Source: Bidens hawaiensis
Taxonomy: Eukaryota > Streptophyta > Magnoliopsida > Asterales > Asteraceae
Assembly: GCA_021521415.1 (NCBI GenBank)
Contig: JAIQDT010004201.1
Span: 124,001 to 188,000 of the forward strand
Direction of reading: 5' to 3'
DNA: 64,000 nt
The translations under genes were made by a program, and so were the position numbers. Positions 1 through 12,400 of the stretch are shown one piece after another (positions within the stretch are counted from its first letter, which is position 1; every line of letters starts with the position of its first letter). The notes beneath the pieces were generated by a model. The model ran no database searches and was not told where the DNA came from. It saw only the letters and a list, made by a program, of their open reading frames with translations.

Positions 1-1230
1 AGAAACAGAATGCGGTTGCATTCTCATCGGTTGCATTGTGAGGTCAGTGTAAAGTGCAACTGATTCCTAACATTATGAAGTGACAATTTGGAGTGTTGGT
101 CACACTAGCAATTTTCTAAGTTTAAAATAAATGATCACTTAACAAGTTGCAAACAGTCTAATTAAAAGATAAATCATACACGGGGGTTCAAGCATGCAAC
201 TGATAGCAATCTCATGTCATGTCATTGAACAACTTAATTATTAACAAATGAATTTGGTAAACTGACTAAACAAATCTTAGGTATCAACACATGTAAACAC
301 ATGACACTGGTAACCAAATGTTCATTGCCAGTGTAACTCATTTAAGGACAAATGTATGTTTTATCACACTCAAACTAATCTGTAACACCCTATGAGACAC
401 GTATCACAACAATTGGCAGACTAATCGTTCTAATTGAAATAAACCTCAACAAACTGAATGGTCAACAATACCAAACATCAACACTCATAGATCATTAATC
501 AATAATTACAAATAGTTTAGTTCTAAAACATGAGAAATACTGAAAGGATACATACTCTACATCCCGGAAATGATTTGAGGAGACTAACCGCTCATCTCCA
601 TCAATAGATCTTCAATTATGATGATAAATTCCATTTGGAATGATCTCTCGGTGATTGGAAGGTTTGGAAATCGTCTTTTGTCTCTTGGAAACTGCCAGAG
701 AACGTGATGTCTCGTCAAATGGAAGTTATAAGCTAAACCCTAATTTTCCCTTCTTTAATGTTGATCGCGTATCATACTGGTGTTAATATAGGCCCATCGC
801 GTACGTGATGGACCAGAAGTCAATGTTTTTCTGAAATCGGAAGTGATGGACCCTTCCCACCCCCGTCGCGTAGCACGACGGTACTCTTCAGCAGGAATTT
901 TTTCATCTTGTATCGTATTGCGTGCCGATCATCCTGGGCCTTCATCTTGTGCTCGTACATGTCCAAATTAACTGCGTTAATCACATGTGACATGTAACAC
1001 AATAAACATCGTACAATAAATGCTAAAATTGTGCAATTAACGCAATAATATATGAACATACTACCCGACATTACTAGCCTTTTTCATGTACAAGATGAAT
1101 GATGACACTCCTTTGTTTACTTTTAAGTGAAGTAGATAGGACCTGACTACGGACCTCTTTGAATTCAAGACTACCTTAACTTTAGGTGCTACAATTTCGT
1201 TAATATATTTGGGTTTTTGTCAACGAATTT
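1..1230. other. Intergenic DNA with a possible antisense LTR fragment
   Basis: I see no gene here. A stretch beginning TGTAACACCC at 381 resembles the end of the LTRs found elsewhere in the window, read in minus orientation, but I found no partner end or target duplication. Positions about 783-875 hold variants of the CATCGCG..CGATGG palindrome that is denser in the neighbouring LTR (1341-1560), so the two may be related. Confidence 0.3.
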
Positions 1231-1340
1231 TGTAACATCGTGTAAATATCGGATCAATAATACCAAGTTTCCAAAGTCAAAGGACCAAAAATGTCAAAAT
1301 CCAAACCTTAGGGTTAAAAATGAAAATTCTGGTTTTCTTG

Positions 1341-1555
1341 ACCCATCGCGATACGCGATGGATTAGAAGGGAAATCCATCGCGTATCGCGATGGATTGTC
1401 TAACAACGAGACGTGTGGCCACACGTGGCACACCGTTCGCCACGTGTCCACACGTGGCACACCGTCTGCCACGTGGCAGACCTACATGGTGACTGGTCTA
1501 GCCTACGTCGCGATACGCGATGGGCTAACCAGAAGGGTCATCACGTATCGCGACG
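1341..1555. repeat. Cluster of palindromic TCGCGATACGCGA motifs
   Basis: Near-perfect palindromes related to CATCGCGATACGCGATGG occur at about 1343-1360, 1377-1395, 1508-1522 and 1540-1553, in the U3 of the LTR. Each is followed by variants of an AGAAGG tag, so the repeat unit is longer than the palindrome. Related copies lie at about 787-805 and 857-875. They are CpG-rich in otherwise AT-rich DNA. Confidence 0.6.
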
Positions 1556-1579
1556 GGTCCCTGATTTTGCCTATAAATA
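1422..1579 (+). promoter_or_regulatory. LTR promoter: four G-boxes and a TATA box
   Basis: CACGTG cores sit at 1422-1427, 1441-1446, 1451-1456 and 1470-1475 within an imperfect tandem repeat (ACACGTGGCACACCGT type), about 100-150 bp upstream of TATAAATA at 1572-1579. G-boxes bind bZIP and bHLH factors in plants and commonly mediate ABA, light or stress responses. Activity here is inference. Confidence 0.5.
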
Positions 1580-3176
1580 GTAAGCTACGGGTTCATGCTT
1601 CTCACACCTCAAATCTCACACACATATCTCTCCTAACATCTCTCTAAGTCCTAAGATACACACCCTCGATTACCTCGAAGTTCGTGCCCTCGATCCCTCG
1701 ATTTCCGTGCTCGTTTCCTCGATAATCGTGCCACAATATCCAACGACGATCCAACGAAGAAGGTGTTACCATCCCCGACGTCATGACGACTAGTCTCGTA
1801 AAACGTGCCAACGAGTGGTTTAGTGTTGGTGTACATCGTTTTGCATGCCAAGGAAAGAGTGTCGAAATAAGAGTTTGATCAAGAAGATAAAGAAGGTAAA
1901 ACGGCGTTGAAATGTTGCTCAAGTGTGTAGGGTTCATAGGCCAACAAAGGTAGGCATAATGCCCGAATGAAATAATAATAGAATATAAAAAAAGGCTTAA
2001 AACCCTAAGTTGAGGTTATACTCGATACCTCGATAAAATAAAAAGAAAATATAACAAAGAAAGGAAAAGAAAGAAAATATGAATAAAACATATATACATA
2101 TATATGTGATTATAATTCTTTGTTATAAATTATTATTTAAGTAATAAATAACTATTATTAAATAATAAAGGAAATATAGATGCACGTTTCTTATAGAAGA
2201 AGAAATGTAAGAACATAAGATTAACAATAGGTTGTCTTATAAAAGAAATAAAGAAAGATATTTTTAAACTAAAGGTAAAAAGAAAGAAAATACTTTTTAA
2301 CAACGATTTTAAAGTAAAAGAATAAATAATCGAGGTGACGATTATAAAGACTAAAAGTCTTAAGCCGGATTGTATATTCGACTAACAAAAGGTTATACTC
2401 GTACTATAGGTGCAAGATAGCAACGGAAAAGACCCTCGGACGGTGTTTGAAACCGATCCAAATCAAAAAGGTGAATACGCCTCAAACTTTATAAATTTGT
2501 TTTAAAACGAGTCAATGTGTTAAATGAAAAGGTTTACATGAGACTAATTTTCTCTAAAACGTTATAAACAAGAGTATAGGCCTAGCCCTCAGGCTGTAGT
2601 ATACGTTTTTCTGGATCCTTACATATGTGGCAAAATGCGGTGGGCACATCGCGCCACACTTGGTTACAGTGACGCTCACATGCGGGGAGTAATGACCATG
2701 CGTATACATACGGGTACTTAACTAAGTCGAACGCTACGGTGTTTGCTGAGGTATTTAGTGTAGAGACTCGAGTTTATAATTGTGTTGTTTTAACTTGATC
2801 ATTCCTAAGCCAAGATGGGCCGAGACTTACGTGGTTTCGAGGGGTGATTAAGTAAAAGAAAATAGTTTCGAGGGCTGACGTATTTTCTAACATTTTGCAT
2901 GTAACCAAGATTAGGGCTTGAAGAACGAAGTGCTCAAAATATCCGATGGCTCGGACCTTTTTGTTAAACTTAAATATTAATGAATGGTGGTTTTGTAAAT
3001 TAAAACAAGTAATCTTGAACGGAAATTTTTGTTCCGTCTTTTGTATAATGTAAATATTATCTTTTAAATCCACATGTTTTTAAAATACTTCCGCTTTAAC
3101 ACGTAACTCTGATTTATTTACAAAGGTGGTACCAACTATTGTGTCACACTCTTAGGCCCTAGAATGGGATGTGACA

Positions 3177-4772
3177 AAATTTTAGATGATTTTTGTTTGA
3201 TTCTTGAGGATTTGGTTATGTTAATTGAAATTGCTAATTCTTGGTTTTATGATTAATTTTTTACCAAGGAGATTACATTACCGACTTCATGACGCGTACC
3301 TCTTCGCTCCAGGTGACATGATCACCCTGTAGTTTCACTTATATTTTACACTACCATGAGTGAAGCCATGATGCAAAATTTGACCATTATTTTTTACACA
3401 AACATTTTGATGACTAAATTACTTACACTGAGGCTTACTTGAATTGGGGGTTATCTGGGGGAGAATATGTGACCCACTGTTTATGATTTTTAGTACTAGG
3501 TTTCAACAGTTTGGCATAAACCATGGGTTGCAAATTTGTTCTTTATTGTAAGTTGTTAATTATTAGTATTTTAATTGATATGTTGTAAATTTAGACCCAC
3601 CTGAGACTAATGTCATTCAGGCACTCCTAACCATAATAATATAATATTATGTTTAGTTGTTGTATCTTTCTAGAAATCTTCTTAATCGTGTTTTGTTTTA
3701 ACTTTTTTATAAGCGAGTCATTTCATGCTTAAACTATGCAAATCGTTAATTAGTGGGATATATCATTACTCATAAACTAATTTTATTTCTTAAGTGATTA
3801 AGAGGCCCGTCTAGATGGTTATGAAACTCTGAGCAAATAATTATTGAATCAACAGTGGGACAGTGGCAAAAGACTACCTTGAATGATGAATAATTATTAA
3901 AGGAAAATACAAACATCATAGAAAATCCAAATTGCACATAAATCCTTCAAATCCATAGAAATATACCAAAATTCAAATAGAAATTAATACTTTAAATACA
4001 ATTTTAATCGACTTGCTATTTGGTCACGTGAAGTCATCATATATTAAATGCCTTGTGATTTTCATATCAGACTGGTGCCATATAAATTTAATGAATCCAA
4101 AAATAATACTGTAAGACGCATGTAGCTGCATTTGTCTTGCAAATTGCTCATTTGTGATTCCAACTTTATTGATTAATGTATTTTTATGCAATCAATGCCC
4201 CTCATGCCTTTCTAAAATTTAAATAATACTTCTATCAATGGAGTGTAGTGTTTTTGTCTTTTTACTAATAGATACGACACAATTGATACAATTTCTTATT
4301 TTTTAATGGTATATTCAATTTTGATAATCCAACTGTTTTGTAGTTGTCTGATAATAATCCATTAAAATTTTTTTTATCACCAGTCTTTGCTTTCGCCATA
4401 TTTTTTTCTCACTGGACCCTGTTTAATAAAAGTTAACCTCGCTAAGTTTTTTTTGAATTTCAAATTTCGGAAATCTTGATTGGAAAGATGATACAAGTCG
4501 ATTAACAACTTATCTCGAAACGGTGCTCCAAACGGCTTATTTATTTTTTTTAATTTAAAGTTTAAACACTTGAACTGAAGCATCGTCTCATCATTGGTGC
4601 ACAAATTCAAGATAAGTTATACATCAATTGACTACGATCATCCTTTCGATTAAAAGCCCTAAAACATCAGTTTGAAATTTGGAAAATAATATTAACGATG
4701 TTAAGTTTTTTTTAATTAGGGTCCATTGAGAAAAAAGCGCAAAATAGTGGCAATAATTTTTTCAGGTGAGAA
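3177..4772. other. Intergenic DNA, no gene seen
   Basis: AT-rich DNA. Apart from the duplicated block at 3441-3778 I recognise nothing coding. Short ORFs on both strands have no recognisable motif. Confidence 0.6.
3441..3778. repeat. Paralogous upstream block, copy A
   Basis: This block aligns by eye with 27551-28040 over most of its length. Shared stretches include GGGGGTTATCTGGGG, the TTTAGACCCA region, the CAGGCACTCCTAAC region and the TAGTGGGATATA region. Copy A lies upstream of MATE copy 1 and copy B upstream of MATE copy 3. The block therefore looks like flanking DNA duplicated together with the gene. No ORF is seen in it. Confidence 0.7.
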
Positions 4773-5503
4773 TAAAGGGATGAAAATGGGCCGGGTTTGG
4801 AACGGGTTTAGGTATTACCAAACCCATACCCGTTTATTAAAGCTCATCCCAAACCCGTCGGGTATTGCTCGGGTATTTACCCGTCGGGTTTCGGGTATCC
4901 CATTAGTTTATAAAACATACCCGTCAGGTATACCCAGCTCAAAACCCGTCGATTTTTTATTGGATTTTGATAACAATATTCACAGATTAGTGGGCAGACT
5001 CGGGGTTTAATGTGTACGGTGGGTTAAAATTAGAACAAAGTTAATTTTTGAAGTTGAATGTTGAAAGTAAAAGGTCAGTGCATGCTTATGCTTTTATGGG
5101 ATTAGCCGATGGGTGAAGTTACTGTACAATAACTTCTTAACGTACGATAGGTACGCGAGACGCTCAAAGGCAAAAAAATGCTCAAAGGCAAAAAATTCCA
5201 AAACGCTCAGCCAAAAAACCAAAACGCTCAGCAAACGCTCAAAAACGGTTTTCGTGAAAAAAAACTACAAAATTGATCGATTAACGATCCAAAACTGTTT
5301 TTGGGGTAAACCAATGATTAATTGGATGTGTATTGACTATTCCGAGATATTGGGATTTGATTTCATGGATTGATTTCGTGAATATAGGGTATTCGCGTAC
5401 CTATTGTACGTTAAGGTATTATTATATTTTATCTTTTCTCATTATTCGATAAACTTTAGAGTGTAACAATTGTCAATGAATAGAACACTTTAAAAGTATA
5501 CTA

Positions 5504-5505
<2 letters not shown>

Positions 5506-5576
<71 letters not shown>
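5506..5576. repeat. (TA)n microsatellite
   Basis: An uninterrupted TA dinucleotide run of about 70 bp, used as the left landing site of the MITE that follows. Confidence 0.9.
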
Positions 5577-5580
<4 letters not shown>

Positions 5581-6227
5581 TGAGATCTAGAGAGAACTCC
5601 TTTTAAAGAGTGAACTAGAGAACTAATATAGAATTATTTTTAACTATTTTAAAAAAATATTTTGTGATTTATTTTTCTTTCCTTCTAATAAGATGATATT
5701 GTTTCTAAAAAAACGTCGATGTAATGCGTATGTGCATTAATGTGTATTGTATATATAAAATAGTGTTTTATTGCATATAATACAACACAAATACATTATC
5801 CAATACACACCATTGAATATATGCAAATACGACACTAATAATTGTATGCAAAACACATTATTGCATATATGTAATACAACACTAATGCACATATGCAGTA
5901 TATCGATTTTTTTTAATTTTTGTATATAATATAACACTATTGCAAATATACTATACAAACAACTATATATATGCTATTCAACACTATTTCAAATATCAAA
6001 ATGCACACTATTGTACATATGCATTATAAAAAAAGTCGATGTATTGCATATATGCATTACAAAGTTAATTTTTTTTATTTTTATATCTTTTTTGTGGTGA
6101 AGAATAACAACATATAAGAAGGATGAAAGAAAAAAAAATTTTAATTTTTTTTAATTAAATTAAAAATACTTAATTATTAGTTCTCTAGTTCTCTTCATAA
6201 AATGGAGTTCTCTCATGATCCTCTCCC
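5577..6227. mobile_element. MITE A, inserted in TA repeat
   Basis: Terminal inverted repeats of roughly 50 bp. The left end has GGGTTGAGATCTAGAGAGAA then AACTAGAGAACTAAT. The right end, on the opposite strand, has GGGAGAGGATCATGAGAGAA then AACTAGAGAACTAAT. TA flanks both sides (5575-5576, 6228-6229), embedded in TA runs. No ORF with transposase motifs. The size (651 bp), TIRs and TA preference fit a MITE moved in trans. Confidence 0.75.
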
Positions 6228-6255
6228 TATATATATATATATACACACCTATATA

Positions 6256-6644
6256 GGGGATGGATCTTGCGAGAAGTGATACTACAGCGAGAAGTGAAGG
6301 TGTAACTCCATTAATCTCTAATTTCACTCTCTTTCTTATGATGTTACCTACATGTATGTAGGTTGGTTGTATTTATGTCTTAGCTACACACATTCAAACC
6401 TACATACACACATATATATGCGTACCTACACACATTCAAACCTACCTACACACATACAAACGTACCGAGCCACATTCAAACCTACGTACCTACACACATA
6501 CAAGCATACATACACATATACAAACATACATACCTACACACGTACATAGGCACCTACACAATAAGAAAGTGAGTGAAATTAGGGATTAATGGAGTTACAC
6601 ATTAACTTCTCGCTGTAAAAAAACTTCTGAAATAATCCAATACC
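6256..6644. mobile_element. MITE B, inserted in TA repeat
   Basis: The outer about 85 bp are inverted repeats. The left end carries CAGCGAGAAGTGAAGGTGTA and TAACTCCATTAAT, and the right end carries their complements (TACACATTAACTTCTCGCTG region). TA dinucleotides flank it. The interior (about 6360-6545) is a CACACATACAAAC-type low-complexity repeat, which produces a spurious His/Thr-rich ORF. Confidence 0.7.
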
Positions 6645-6653
6645 TATATATAT

Positions 6654-6704
<51 letters not shown>

Positions 6705-6707
<3 letters not shown>

Positions 6708-7499
6708 TGAGGTTATAATAAAAAGTAAAGTGTGTCTAGGAAGTGTAGGAAGAGATATGGAGCATTGGATCTGATGATCCAATGGTTGTGTTCGTTGTTG
6801 TATTTTTTCTAGGTGTGTTCTATTTTAGTACTTGTTTTATAACACTGCATGGACAATATCGTCTAGTGTGTTATATTAAATTTGGAAATAAACAATCAAA
6901 TTAATTAGGCACATGTGAGAAAGAAAACATTTCCATAACCCACCACAAAACAATCCAAAACCATGACCACATCTTTCTTTGGGTTCTTGCTTTATTTGAA
7001 TTAAAATTAATTCTATTCATTTTGATAATTATGGATTAATTTTGGATAGAATGACAAGAGAAAGTAGATGCATATAATTGGATGTTGGTGTGTTTCTGCT
7101 CCATTTATATATGTGGTTCATATGACTAGTGTGTTTAAATTTCCCTCATACTGTTTATATATTTAGTTAGTGTGTGTTATATTTGATGCTTTCGTTTGGT
7201 TTTTGGTTATGATGATTTATCGGTTGTTTCTATTAGATTAGTAATTGGTGTGTTTTTGAAAGTCATGTAGTTAATGTATAACAAGATTGGTGTGTTTATG
7301 TTAATAATGAATATGTATTTAATGTGTTTGACCGATTATGAGCAAAGACATATGAAATATAATTAAATTAATAATTCAATTCCATAATTAAAATGATATG
7401 TTTGTTTACAATGTTGCCCTTATGTGGTATATTAGATCTAATAGTTAAAATCACTTCTTATATTTTTTTAGAAAAAAAGATACTTCTTATTTTAACATT

Positions 7500-7540
<41 letters not shown>
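6705..7540. mobile_element. MITE C, inserted in TA repeat
   Basis: The left end GTGTGAGGTTATAATAAAAA and the inverted right end (CAATGTTAAAATAAGAAGTA on the minus strand) are related. The element is followed by a (CT)n tract (about 7500-7530) and then (TA)n. It shares end sequences with MITE D directly downstream, so the two belong to one family. No transposase ORF. Confidence 0.55.
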
Positions 7541-7568
<28 letters not shown>

Positions 7569-7570
<2 letters not shown>

Positions 7571-7754
7571 CGGGGTTAAAATAAGAAGTGAAGTGTGTCT
7601 AAGAAGTGTAAGAAGTAATCTGATGCGTTAGATATGTTGATCTGATGGTGGATATGAAAAGTGTGTTTATTGTGCGATGTGTTTTATTAGATCTAATGTT
7701 GAAAACACACTTTCTACACTTTTTATGAAAAATCTACTTTTTATTATAACTTTG

Positions 7755-7768
<14 letters not shown>
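7569..7768. mobile_element. MITE D, short relative of MITE C
   Basis: A 200-bp element. The left end GGGGTTAAAATAAGAAGTGA and the right end (minus strand GCAAAGTTATAATAAAAAGT) are inverted repeats. It lies between (TA)n runs and ends in (CT)n like MITE C. This is probably a deletion derivative of the same family. Confidence 0.6.
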
Positions 7769-7787
<19 letters not shown>

Positions 7788-8015
7788 ATTAAATAAAATT
7801 ATATCGGGTTACTATGATATGTAATCGGGTAAACGCGCCTATGTAATCGGGTAATTGGGTCGGGTAATCGGGTATATTACAAATCACAAACCCGTGAAAA
7901 ATTTTAAAAGTAATCCCAAACCCGTCTCATAGTCCCAAACCCTAATGGGACGGGTATTGCCCGTCCAAAATGTTTCGGGTTTTCCCATCAAGTTTGAGTT
8001 TCATAGCCATCCCTA

Positions 8016-9451
8016 GGTGATTATTATCGACCAACCATATAAAGATGGAATAATTCAAATTCAATTTGCCTTCTTTAATTAAAGTATGTTATACTTATTA
8101 GTGATAAATGTACAAAATTAACACTATATATATAGTGGAGGTGAACCTTGTAGGAATGCATTCCACCTTAAAGTGAGAGTTTTTGGTTACTCAAAACCGA
8201 AGACCATTTGCTTAAAAGAGGAAGAAAGTCCTAAAGTCTCAACTTCCATAGGTAGTATTCGCTTTCTTTCTTGCTCATTTTCTAATTTATCAAAAAATAA
8301 ACGACTTTTTATATGTCACTGATATTCCATATAAGGTTTTGATTTTGTTGCTTTTTTATTATCATAGTTGAATAACGACTTCCATTGTTTACAAGTTGAA
8401 AATCAATGTTTTGATGCACTAATGAGTTAGCCTTTTCAAAGAATTCTACATCAAATCTATTTTTCACGACACGAGTATTATTGTTTAAAGAAAATAGAGT
8501 GTGTATCCTAAGTAGAAAATTTTTTTATAAGGATTCTTTATAGAACGCGTTAAAACTCACAGCCACTCTAATTCCACACCACTTGTTCAAGACGGAACAA
8601 GAACCCACGATCTCTTCAGAAGGAGACACCTTACAATGTCCAATCACGACACGCCTTCACTCTGCATAATCTAAACCGTGTTTGTTGCTTTCTCCCAATA
8701 CCTATCAGAAGAAGTACGTATAAATACCTACACCTATATCCGAAATAAGTATAAATATCTATCAGAACTACGTATATATAGGTATACCGCGCGATCTTAC
8801 AGTTTCTTTCATTTAAAAGTAGTTTGATTACTATATACGTAAAAGAGTTAAATGTAACTAACAAAAGTGATAATTATATTATCCATCTTCCTAAATAAAC
8901 TTTTGTAAACAAACAATGTATAACCACAAAATCCATTTACTTTCGTTAGTCTAGAAACCTGATGTCTTTTGTAAGTGTAAACAAATAATTTCGCAAGTTT
9001 CGTCTTTGATTCCTCCTTTCGACCAAATCCTAAAGCGCACAAGTTTTCTTACGTGCTACGCAAAATATTTATGTAATCAATTTTTGTTTAATAATTTTCT
9101 TGCATTTTTAGTGTGTTCCCTGAAAATTTATAATGTTTGGTATATAAATAAACTACATGCCCAAAACCTTCCCATGAAGAGGCGCACGCTAAGCACATTT
9201 TACATGTGCCACGCGTGTGTCGTGTGAGAATTTTGGCCAACATGCGCCTTACTGTATCTGAAGCAAACAAGCTTGCGCCTAAGGTCACCTTGCGTCTAGG
9301 GCGAGTTTTTTAATAAGCACCCAGATTAGTATCATAGTATCAACAGGATATCAACTTGGTTCCTAAACTAGGGAAGGTTTATACTACAGTTATAACTCTT
9401 TGAATTGCGGTTACTTTGTCATCAACTAGCTAGTGTACTCGTTTTGCAGAT
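8016..9451. other. Spacer upstream of MATE copy 1
   Basis: No gene seen. The sequence just before the ATG ends TTTTGCAG (about 9441-9448), which could be the acceptor of a 5'-UTR intron, but no donor or TSS can be fixed from sequence alone. Confidence 0.45.
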
Positions 9452-12400
9452 ATGGCGGAAGATGGTGTTGTGGTTCCGGCACAGGGAAAGTGGAAGCTTC
9501 CAATGTTTGTTTTCTTCAAAGATCTTAGGTAATTCTTTGACATGATGAATAATAATAAATATTATTATTATTAACTTTACTAAAGTTATTATTGTCGTAT
9601 GAAATGTTTTGTAGGCTTGTCCTGACAACGGACTCACTTGGAAAAGAAATACTTTTAATTGCTGTGCCTGCAGCCATGGCATTAGCTGCTGATCCCATTG
9701 CTTCTTTAATCGACACCGCATTTATTGGTCATATAGGTATGATTTCTGTATAGGATTCTTTTACTGGGTACGTTTGTTTATTTAAACGATTTTTGTATAG
9801 GCCCGGTGGAAATTGCTGCTGTAGGAGCAGCTATCGCGATTTTCAATCAAGTTTCAAAAGTAGCAATATTCCCGCTTGTTAGTATCACAACTTCATTTGT
9901 TGCTGAGGAAGAAACTATAGAAAGAATGAATATGGAAGAAATTAAAGTGCATAACAACACAGAAAAGAGTAATGTCAACAAAGGGGACACGAAAGAATCG
10001 ACAAAAGATGATGTCAAGCTTGAAAATTTGGAAAGCGGTTTGACAGTGAAGGACGAGAAAGATAAGGATTTGGCATTGGAAGATGGTAAGTCGATTTACA
10101 TTCGTGTTTTATATTAAATGAAAAACTTGTATTAATAATATTTTCGGGATCGTTGGTCTTGTTATTCAGGTTTCAAAGCTAGTCCATGCAAGCAGACAAT
10201 TGTTAAGGATATTATATCAACTACGCCGAATCTCAAAAAACAAAAGAGAAACATCCCTTCAGCATCAACTGCGTTGGTGTTTGGTGCAATTCTTGGCATA
10301 CTTGAAACACTACTGCTTGTACTTATGGCAAAACCATTTTTAAGTTTAATGGGTGTGAAATCGGTAAGCGTCTACATTCTAGTAACGAATTTATGTGGAA
10401 ACTTTACCAAATAGTAACCAAGTTTCCCAAGTGTTGCACAAAAGTCGCTCAAAGTGTATTTGTTTCTCTAAACTCACTCAACTTTCATTAGGTGTCTCAG
10501 TCTTATCAATAAAAAATTATAAACGTTTAAATCTATTAATATTCAGTGTTACGGTGAGGAAGTTTATTTTACTATATAATAGCCAAGTTTTATAATTGTT
10601 AGATATAAGTTAAGTCGAGTGACTTCAGAAGAACATAAAAACTAGAGTAATTTTGTGAGACATTTAAAAAAACTTCTTCACTTTTGTATAAAGGTACCAC
10701 TTATTAAATAATCTACAACTTATTTATGAGACAGGGCTCTCCAATGCTTTTACCTGCACACAAATATTTGACATTGCGCGCGCTCGGGGCTCCTGCAGTT
10801 CTTCTCTCTTTGGCAATGCAAGGTGTTTTTCGCGGTTTTAAAGATACTAAAACTCCTTTATACGCCACTGGTATGTTCATTTATATCATTTCCTCATTAC
10901 TTAATAAATAATAATAATGCGAATATTTTATGCATGATATTCCATATATTTTTGTTTCCTATTTCAGTGGCTGGAGATTTAACAAATATAATTTTGGATC
11001 CAATTCTTATCTTCGCCTGCAAACTGGGAGTCAGCGTGCAGCCATCGCACATGTTCTATCCCAGTAATTATTCATAAGATTTTGCATTATATTTGGTTTT
11101 ATTCATTCAGCTGTAAAAACTAAAAACTCATCTGTTTATTATTCTGCAGGTACTTAATAGCATTAATTTTGTTAGTCAAACTGATTCAACAAGTTGACCT
11201 ACTACCTCCAAGTGTCAAAGCTTTGCAGTTCGGCCGGTTTCTTGAAAACGGTATAGATATTTTTGGTTTCTTGAAATACACTGCATTTTATAATCCTAGT
11301 GAATATATAATAAAGTCAATCCAACTTATTGTTTTCCGCAGGTTTCTTGTTGTTGTTTAAGGTAGTAGCAGTAACTGTTTGTGTGACATTGGCTGCATCA
11401 TTGGCTACAAGGCTGGGTGCAACAACTATGGCTGCATTCCAAATATGCTTGCAAGTGTGGCTGACATCATCACTTCTTTCTGATGGGTTGGCAGTTGCTG
11501 GACAGGTAAATGTTGTTTGTTTCGTGTGATAGTAGGATATTGGTGGGACCTGTGAGTTTTCCCTAACGGTTTTGTGGATCCTTATTTGTGTTTATGAAAA
11601 TTGTGTTCTTAGAACGAGTGTTGATCGATATTTGTGTTTATAAAATTTTATAGGCGATTTGCTGAAAAGAACTATGAGAAGGCTGCAGCTGCGGCAGCTC
11701 GAGTACTTCAGGTATGGATGATTATCACATGTTATCTGCCATAAATGGTGTAACATGAAATACAATTCAAATAATACAGATTAATATTATCTTTACTTGA
11801 TCACATGGAAATATTCTTAAAATGTTGTAATTTGCAGATGAGCTTTCTAATGGGACTCGGGATGGCTCTGCTTGTTGGGCTTGGGTTACAGTTTGGTTCT
11901 GGAGTGTTTACAAAAGATATAAATGTTAAACACATAATAACCATTGGTGTCCCGGTATATATATATCCATCTTTCTTGACAATCAATTTTTATCATTTTT
12001 AGTTTTATGTTTATGTCTTTATATCACTTCTATTTTCCTATAATCAGTTTGTTGCTGGAACACAACCAATCAATTCAATAGCATTCGTATTCGATGGAGT
12101 TAACTTTGGGGCATCCGATTTTGCTTATTCTGCATACTCCATGGTAAGAAATAGCGCTAAACGTAATAATAGTTTTTGTCTGCATTAAATTTGTATTAAC
12201 TTTTTTTTATGTGACTTTCTTGTTAGATCCTCGTGTCGATAGGAAGCATCGGGTCAATACTTGTTTTGTACAAAGCCGGTGGATTTGTAGGATTATGGGT
12301 TGCTTTATCGATTTTCATGGGCTTACGCACAATCGCAGGCATATGGAGGTATGCAAACTAATATTAGCATTTTCTTAATATTTGCATGAAGAAAAAAAAA

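Larger units (their letters stand above)
1231..3176 (+). mobile_element. Probable solo LTR, plus orientation
   Basis: The segment starts TGTAACATC and ends GGGATGTGACA, which are imperfect inverted repeats with TG..CA termini. The flanking 5-mers are AATTT (1226-1230) and AAATT (3177-3181), one mismatch apart, as expected for an old target duplication. A TATAAATA box lies at 1572-1579, leaving a U3 of about 340 bp and a long R/U5. No gag or pol is attached on either side, so a solo LTR is the simplest reading. The end sequence GTGTGACA is shared in type with the LTRs at 34071 and 40038. The superfamily (gypsy is likely) is inferred from size and end sequence only. Confidence 0.45.
4773..8015. 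mobile_element. Non-autonomous hAT-like element hosting nested MITEs
   Basis: The left end reads TAAAGGGATGAAAATGGG and the right end finishes CATAGCCATCCCTA, so AGGGATG/CATCCCT is inverted at the two ends. Subterminal regions (4790-4945 and 7803-7980) are packed with CGGGT/ACCCG repeats in both orientations, typical of plant hAT subterminal repeats. Flanking 8-mers GGTGAGAA (4765-4772) and GGTGATTA (8016-8023) match at 6 of 8 positions, compatible with an aged 8-bp target duplication. No transposase is encoded. The interior is largely microsatellites and later MITE insertions. Confidence 0.5.

Noticed and set aside
820..2000. Short ORFs on both strands around 820-1937
   Set aside because: They overlap the palindrome array and LTR in conflicting frames and show no family motif. 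They look like chance ORFs in GC-rich repeat DNA.
381..3176. A single LTR from TGTAACACCC at 381 to 3176
   Set aside because: The ends fit less well than TGTAACATC at 1231, and the flanking 5-mers (TAATC and AAATT) do not match.
6352..6549. His/Thr/Tyr-rich ORF
   Set aside because: Translation of the CACACATACAAAC repeat in the centre of MITE B.
7393..7584. ORF with a Leu-Ser and Ile-Tyr repeat tail
   Set aside because: Arises from (CT)n and (TA)n microsatellites.
9806..10117. Single-exon protein over MATE copy 1 exon 3
   Set aside because: Exon 3 read through its donor at 10086. The last residues are intronic. The same applies to other ORFs across MATE exons.
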